From Roseivirga sp. (GTDB taxonomy: Bacteria; Bacteroidota; Bacteroidia; Cytophagales; Cyclobacteriaceae), in assembly GCA_021404565.1 (NCBI GenBank), contig JAAWWF010000002.1, forward strand, positions 248,001-312,000: DNA of 64,000 nucleotides. The letters run 5' to 3'. Made by a program: the position numbers and the translations under genes. Shown piece by piece: positions 61,727 to 64,000 of the stretch; positions within the stretch are counted from its first letter, which is position 1, and each line of letters opens with the position of its first letter. Below the pieces are notes generated by a model. The model was not told the DNA's origin. It did no database searches and saw only the letters and a list, made by a program, of their open reading frames with translations.

Positions 61727-62400
61727 GTTTACCCAAAGCATGCATTTTTGACCTGGATGGTGTCATAGTCGATACTGTACCAGCCCATTTCGTTGCCTGG
61801 AAGGCAATGGCAGACGAGTTGAATATTCCTTTTACGGAAGAAGAGAATGAACACCTCAAAGGGGTGAGCAGGATCGATTCTATGAAGCGAATTCTGGCGA
61901 TGGGAAATATCGAGAAATCGGAACAAGAGATCATCGATTATACTACGCGCAAGAATGAAATCTACGTGGAGATTATTTCTAAAATGACTCCTTCGGATAT
62001 TCTTCCGGGGGTGGTGGAGTTTATCGATTTACTCAGGCAGCATAATGTGGCAGTGGCCATTGGTTCCTCAAGTAAAAATACACCGACCATTCTCAAGGCT
62101 GTTGGCCTCGATCAGGCATTTGATGTAATCGTTGATGGGAATCAGGTGACGTATTCGAAACCTGACCCCGAAGTATTCCTCAAAGGAGCCAATCAGCTCG
62201 ATTTCGCGCCTGCCGAGTGCATCGTATTAGAAGATGCCATCTCAGGCGTAGAAGCCGCCAAAAGGGGAGGCATGAAGTGTATAGGCGTAGGAGACGCTAA
62301 GGTATTGGGTGCAGCCGATGTGGTGATATCCGATATGACCGAATTAAATATTGACTTTCTAAAAGCATTATATACCAATGAAGAATTACATCAAGCATGA
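61723..62400 (+). CDS. pgmB: Beta-phosphoglucomutase
   Basis: It converts beta-glucose 1-phosphate to glucose 6-phosphate via a bisphosphate intermediate. The protein has 225 residues. The HAD motif FDLDGVIVDTVPAHFVAW carries nucleophile D10 and acid/base D12, then GVSRIDSMKRIL, IGSSSKNTP and the metal loop ECIVLEDAISGVEAA. The length and cap are those of the class. It overlaps the kinase gene by 4 bp and the GH65 gene by 23 bp, the usual pairing with inverting GH65 phosphorylases that release beta-G1P. Confidence 0.95.
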   Translation: MSLPKACIFDLDGVIVDTVPAHFVAWKAMADELNIPFTEEENEHLKGVSRIDSMKRILAMGNIEKSEQEIIDYTTRKNEIYVEIISKMTPSDILPGVVEFIDLLRQHNVAVAIGSSSKNTPTILKAVGLDQAFDVIVDGNQVTYSKPDPEVFLKGANQLDFAPAECIVLEDAISGVEAAKRGGMKCIGVGDAKVLGAADVVISDMTELNIDFLKALYTNEELHQA

Positions 62401-64000
62401 CCCATGGTCGATTATCGAAGAGGGTTTTGTTCCTGAATATAACGAGATCTCCGAGAGTATTTTCAGCATAGGAAATGGCATGTTCGGTGGACGTGCCAAC
62501 TTTGAAGAGCAGTACTCGGGTGCTACCCTTCAGGGAAACTATGTCGCTGGTGTTTACTACCCGGATAAAACCCGTGTAGGCTGGTGGAAAAATGGTTACC
62601 CGGAATACTTTGCCAAAGTACTGAATGCCGCCAACTGGATAGGTATCAACATTGCCTTTGACGGAGAAGCACTTGATTTGCACACCGCTGAAGTAAGCGA
62701 CTTTCGTAGAGAGTTAAATATGAAAGAAGGCTATTTGCAGCGTTCTTTTACCGCTAAACTCGCAAGTGGTAAGACTATATCAGTCATTACGACCAGGTTT
62801 TGCAGCATGGCACGTAACCGAATTGGTGCCATAGCTTATCAGGTCACTCCATTGAATTTTTCAGGCACTGCCACAGTAACACCTTCCATCGATTTTGATG
62901 TGGTCAATTCCGACTCCAACTACGATGAGAAGTTCTGGGTGGAGCAGGTAAAACAAGCTGATGCTGATTTCTCTTTTGTAACCGCCAGCACCAAGAAAAC
63001 AGATTTCTGGGTGTCTACCGGTATGAGCTTTAACATTGGAGGTGCCTGGGCTGGTAAGGGACGTACTGTGGCTGATAAAGACAAATATGTAGAGGTGACA
63101 GAAACAGGCACTGTTTCAGAAGGTCAGGCCTTTACGATATATAAATACGCTGCCAATATCTCTTCTATGAACTTCGATAAGGCTGTTTTGGCTAAGGAGT
63201 GTCAGGAGCAGGTAGAAGCAGCTGCCTCTACTGGTTTTGATGCCCTGATGGAGGAGCAAAAAGCCATCTGGGCTTCCAATTGGGAGAAGAGTGATATTAC
63301 CATTGATGGAGACGTGTCTTCTCAACAGGGAATCCGTTTCAATATCTTTCAACTCAACCAGACCTATACAGGCAAAGATGAGCGCCTGAACATTGGCCCC
63401 AAAGGCTTTACGGGAGAGAAGTACGGTGGTAGTACCTATTGGGATACTGAGGCTTACTGTTTGCCATTTTACCTCGCTACCTCCGATCAGGAAGTAGCCC
63501 GTAACCTGGTACTCTATCGTTACAAGCACCTCGCAAGAGCCATTGAAAATGCCGAAAAGCTCGGCTTCACCGAGGGGGCTGCTTTGTACCCCATGGTAAC
63601 TATGAACGGGGAGGAGTGCCACAACGAGTGGGAAATCACCTTTGAAGAGATTCACAGAAATGGTGCTATCGCCTATGCCATCTACGATTATATCAATTAC
63701 CATGGTGATGAAGATTACCTGATCGATTATGGCCTGGAGGTATTGATTGCTATCTCTCGTTTCTGGTCGCAGCGTGTGCACTGGTCCAATGAGAAGGGCC
63801 AATACGTGATGCTGGGTGTAACAGGCCCGAATGAGTACGAGAACAATGTGAACAACAACTGGTACACAAGCAAAATGGCACTGTGGACCCTGAAATATAC
63901 CCTTGAAGGCCTGGAGAAGCACAAGGGCAGCGATAAGCTCAACGCCTTACTTGCTAAGCTTGACTTTAAGGGAGACAAGGAAACCACGAAATGGAATCAC
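62378..64000 (+). CDS. GH65 inverting phosphorylase (3' end outside window)
   Basis: The first 541 codons are seen without a stop. The N-terminal beta domain (MKNYIKHDPWSIIEEGFVPE, SIGNGMFGGRANF) is followed by the linker and the start of the (alpha/alpha)6 barrel. The family motifs KGFTGEKYGGSTYWDTEAYC and VTGPNEYENNVNNNWYTS are present; the general-acid Glu is E486. GH65 enzymes phosphorolyse maltose, trehalose, kojibiose, nigerose and related alpha-glucosides to beta-G1P. Which one cannot be told; maltose phosphorylase is the nearest by motif. It overlaps pgmB by 23 bp. Confidence 0.93.
   Translation, partial: MKNYIKHDPWSIIEEGFVPEYNEISESIFSIGNGMFGGRANFEEQYSGATLQGNYVAGVYYPDKTRVGWWKNGYPEYFAKVLNAANWIGINIAFDGEALDLHTAEVSDFRRELNMKEGYLQRSFTAKLASGKTISVITTRFCSMARNRIGAIAYQVTPLNFSGTATVTPSIDFDVVNSDSNYDEKFWVEQVKQADADFSFVTASTKKTDFWVSTGMSFNIGGAWAGKGRTVADKDKYVEVTETGTVSEGQAFTIYKYAANISSMNFDKAVLAKECQEQVEAAASTGFDALMEEQKAIWASNWEKSDITIDGDVSSQQGIRFNIFQLNQTYTGKDERLNIGPKGFTGEKYGGSTYWDTEAYCLPFYLATSDQEVARNLVLYRYKHLARAIENAEKLGFTEGAALYPMVTMNGEECHNEWEITFEEIHRNGAIAYAIYDYINYHGDEDYLIDYGLEVLIAISRFWSQRVHWSNEKGQYVMLGVTGPNEYENNVNNNWYTSKMALWTLKYTLEGLEKHKGSDKLNALLAKLDFKGDKETTKWNH

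Noticed and set aside
63116-63922. 268-codon frame antisense to the GH65 gene
   Set aside because: GH65 family motifs run through the sense strand; the antisense frame has no recognisable domain.
1-64000. tRNA, rRNA, insertion sequences, integrons
   Set aside because: No cloverleaf, rRNA core sequence, transposase or flanking target duplication was seen by reading both strands.

Overview
The window reads as chromosome of a marine-type Bacteroidota, most like Cytophagales (Fulvivirga, Roseivirga or Reichenbachiella relatives). The evidence is a type IX secretion sorting domain, LytTR regulators paired with 5TM-like/LytS-family kinases, a FISUMP-domain protein, many secreted PD40 propellers, a triple-Tyr (Reg_prop/Y_Y_Y) LuxR-type regulator, Bacteroidota-style TAnnTTTG promoter elements, and few Shine-Dalgarno sites. 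No rRNA, tRNA, CRISPR array, transposase or integrase was recognised.

Positions 1-25 kb are mainly housekeeping and envelope genes. They comprise a partial glycosyltransferase and divergent dapD; a five-gene minus-strand unit (hydrolase, DinB-like protein, TPR-like protein, sensor kinase, LytTR regulator); a TPR lipoprotein; two tandem paralogous small secreted proteins that also share their terminators; a membrane-anchored DNA/RNA nuclease; and a 1177-residue propeller-amidohydrolase. After these come a methyltransferase, an AraC regulator with two SnoaL-like secreted proteins, a four-gene unit coding a secreted caspase-fold protein and three lipoproteins, citrate synthase, a prohibitin and a Gfo/Idh oxidoreductase.

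Positions 25-48 kb hold a repeat-rich tail-collar surface protein with a T9SS-cargo partner, lpxB, and an overlapping gene pair coding a CNB-domain histidine kinase and a response regulator fused to a thioredoxin-reductase-like flavoprotein. Further on are a desaturase with a perfect palindrome upstream, a DEAD-box helicase, a frameshifted lipocalin-like gene, an M23 peptidase, a winged-helix/TM/propeller regulator, an S9 peptidase, a membrane LytTR regulator, YceI, a DUF922-like protein, a CDGSH protein and a LacI regulator.

Positions 49.4-64 kb form a glucan-utilisation locus without SusC/SusD in view. A divergent Reg_prop/Y_Y_Y/HTH regulator faces a co-directional run: a two-domain Trp-rich lipoprotein, a GH16, an MFS sugar porter, two more GH16 lipoproteins, a sodium/solute symporter, a PfkB kinase, a beta-phosphoglucomutase and a GH65 phosphorylase cut by the window end. 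The inferred flow is surface cleavage of a beta-glucan by three GH16 enzymes, import, and intracellular phosphorolysis feeding glycolysis. The GH65/pgmB pair normally handles alpha-glucosides, so the locus may serve mixed substrates. Two direct repeats 33 bp apart in the promoter region are the best candidate regulator sites.
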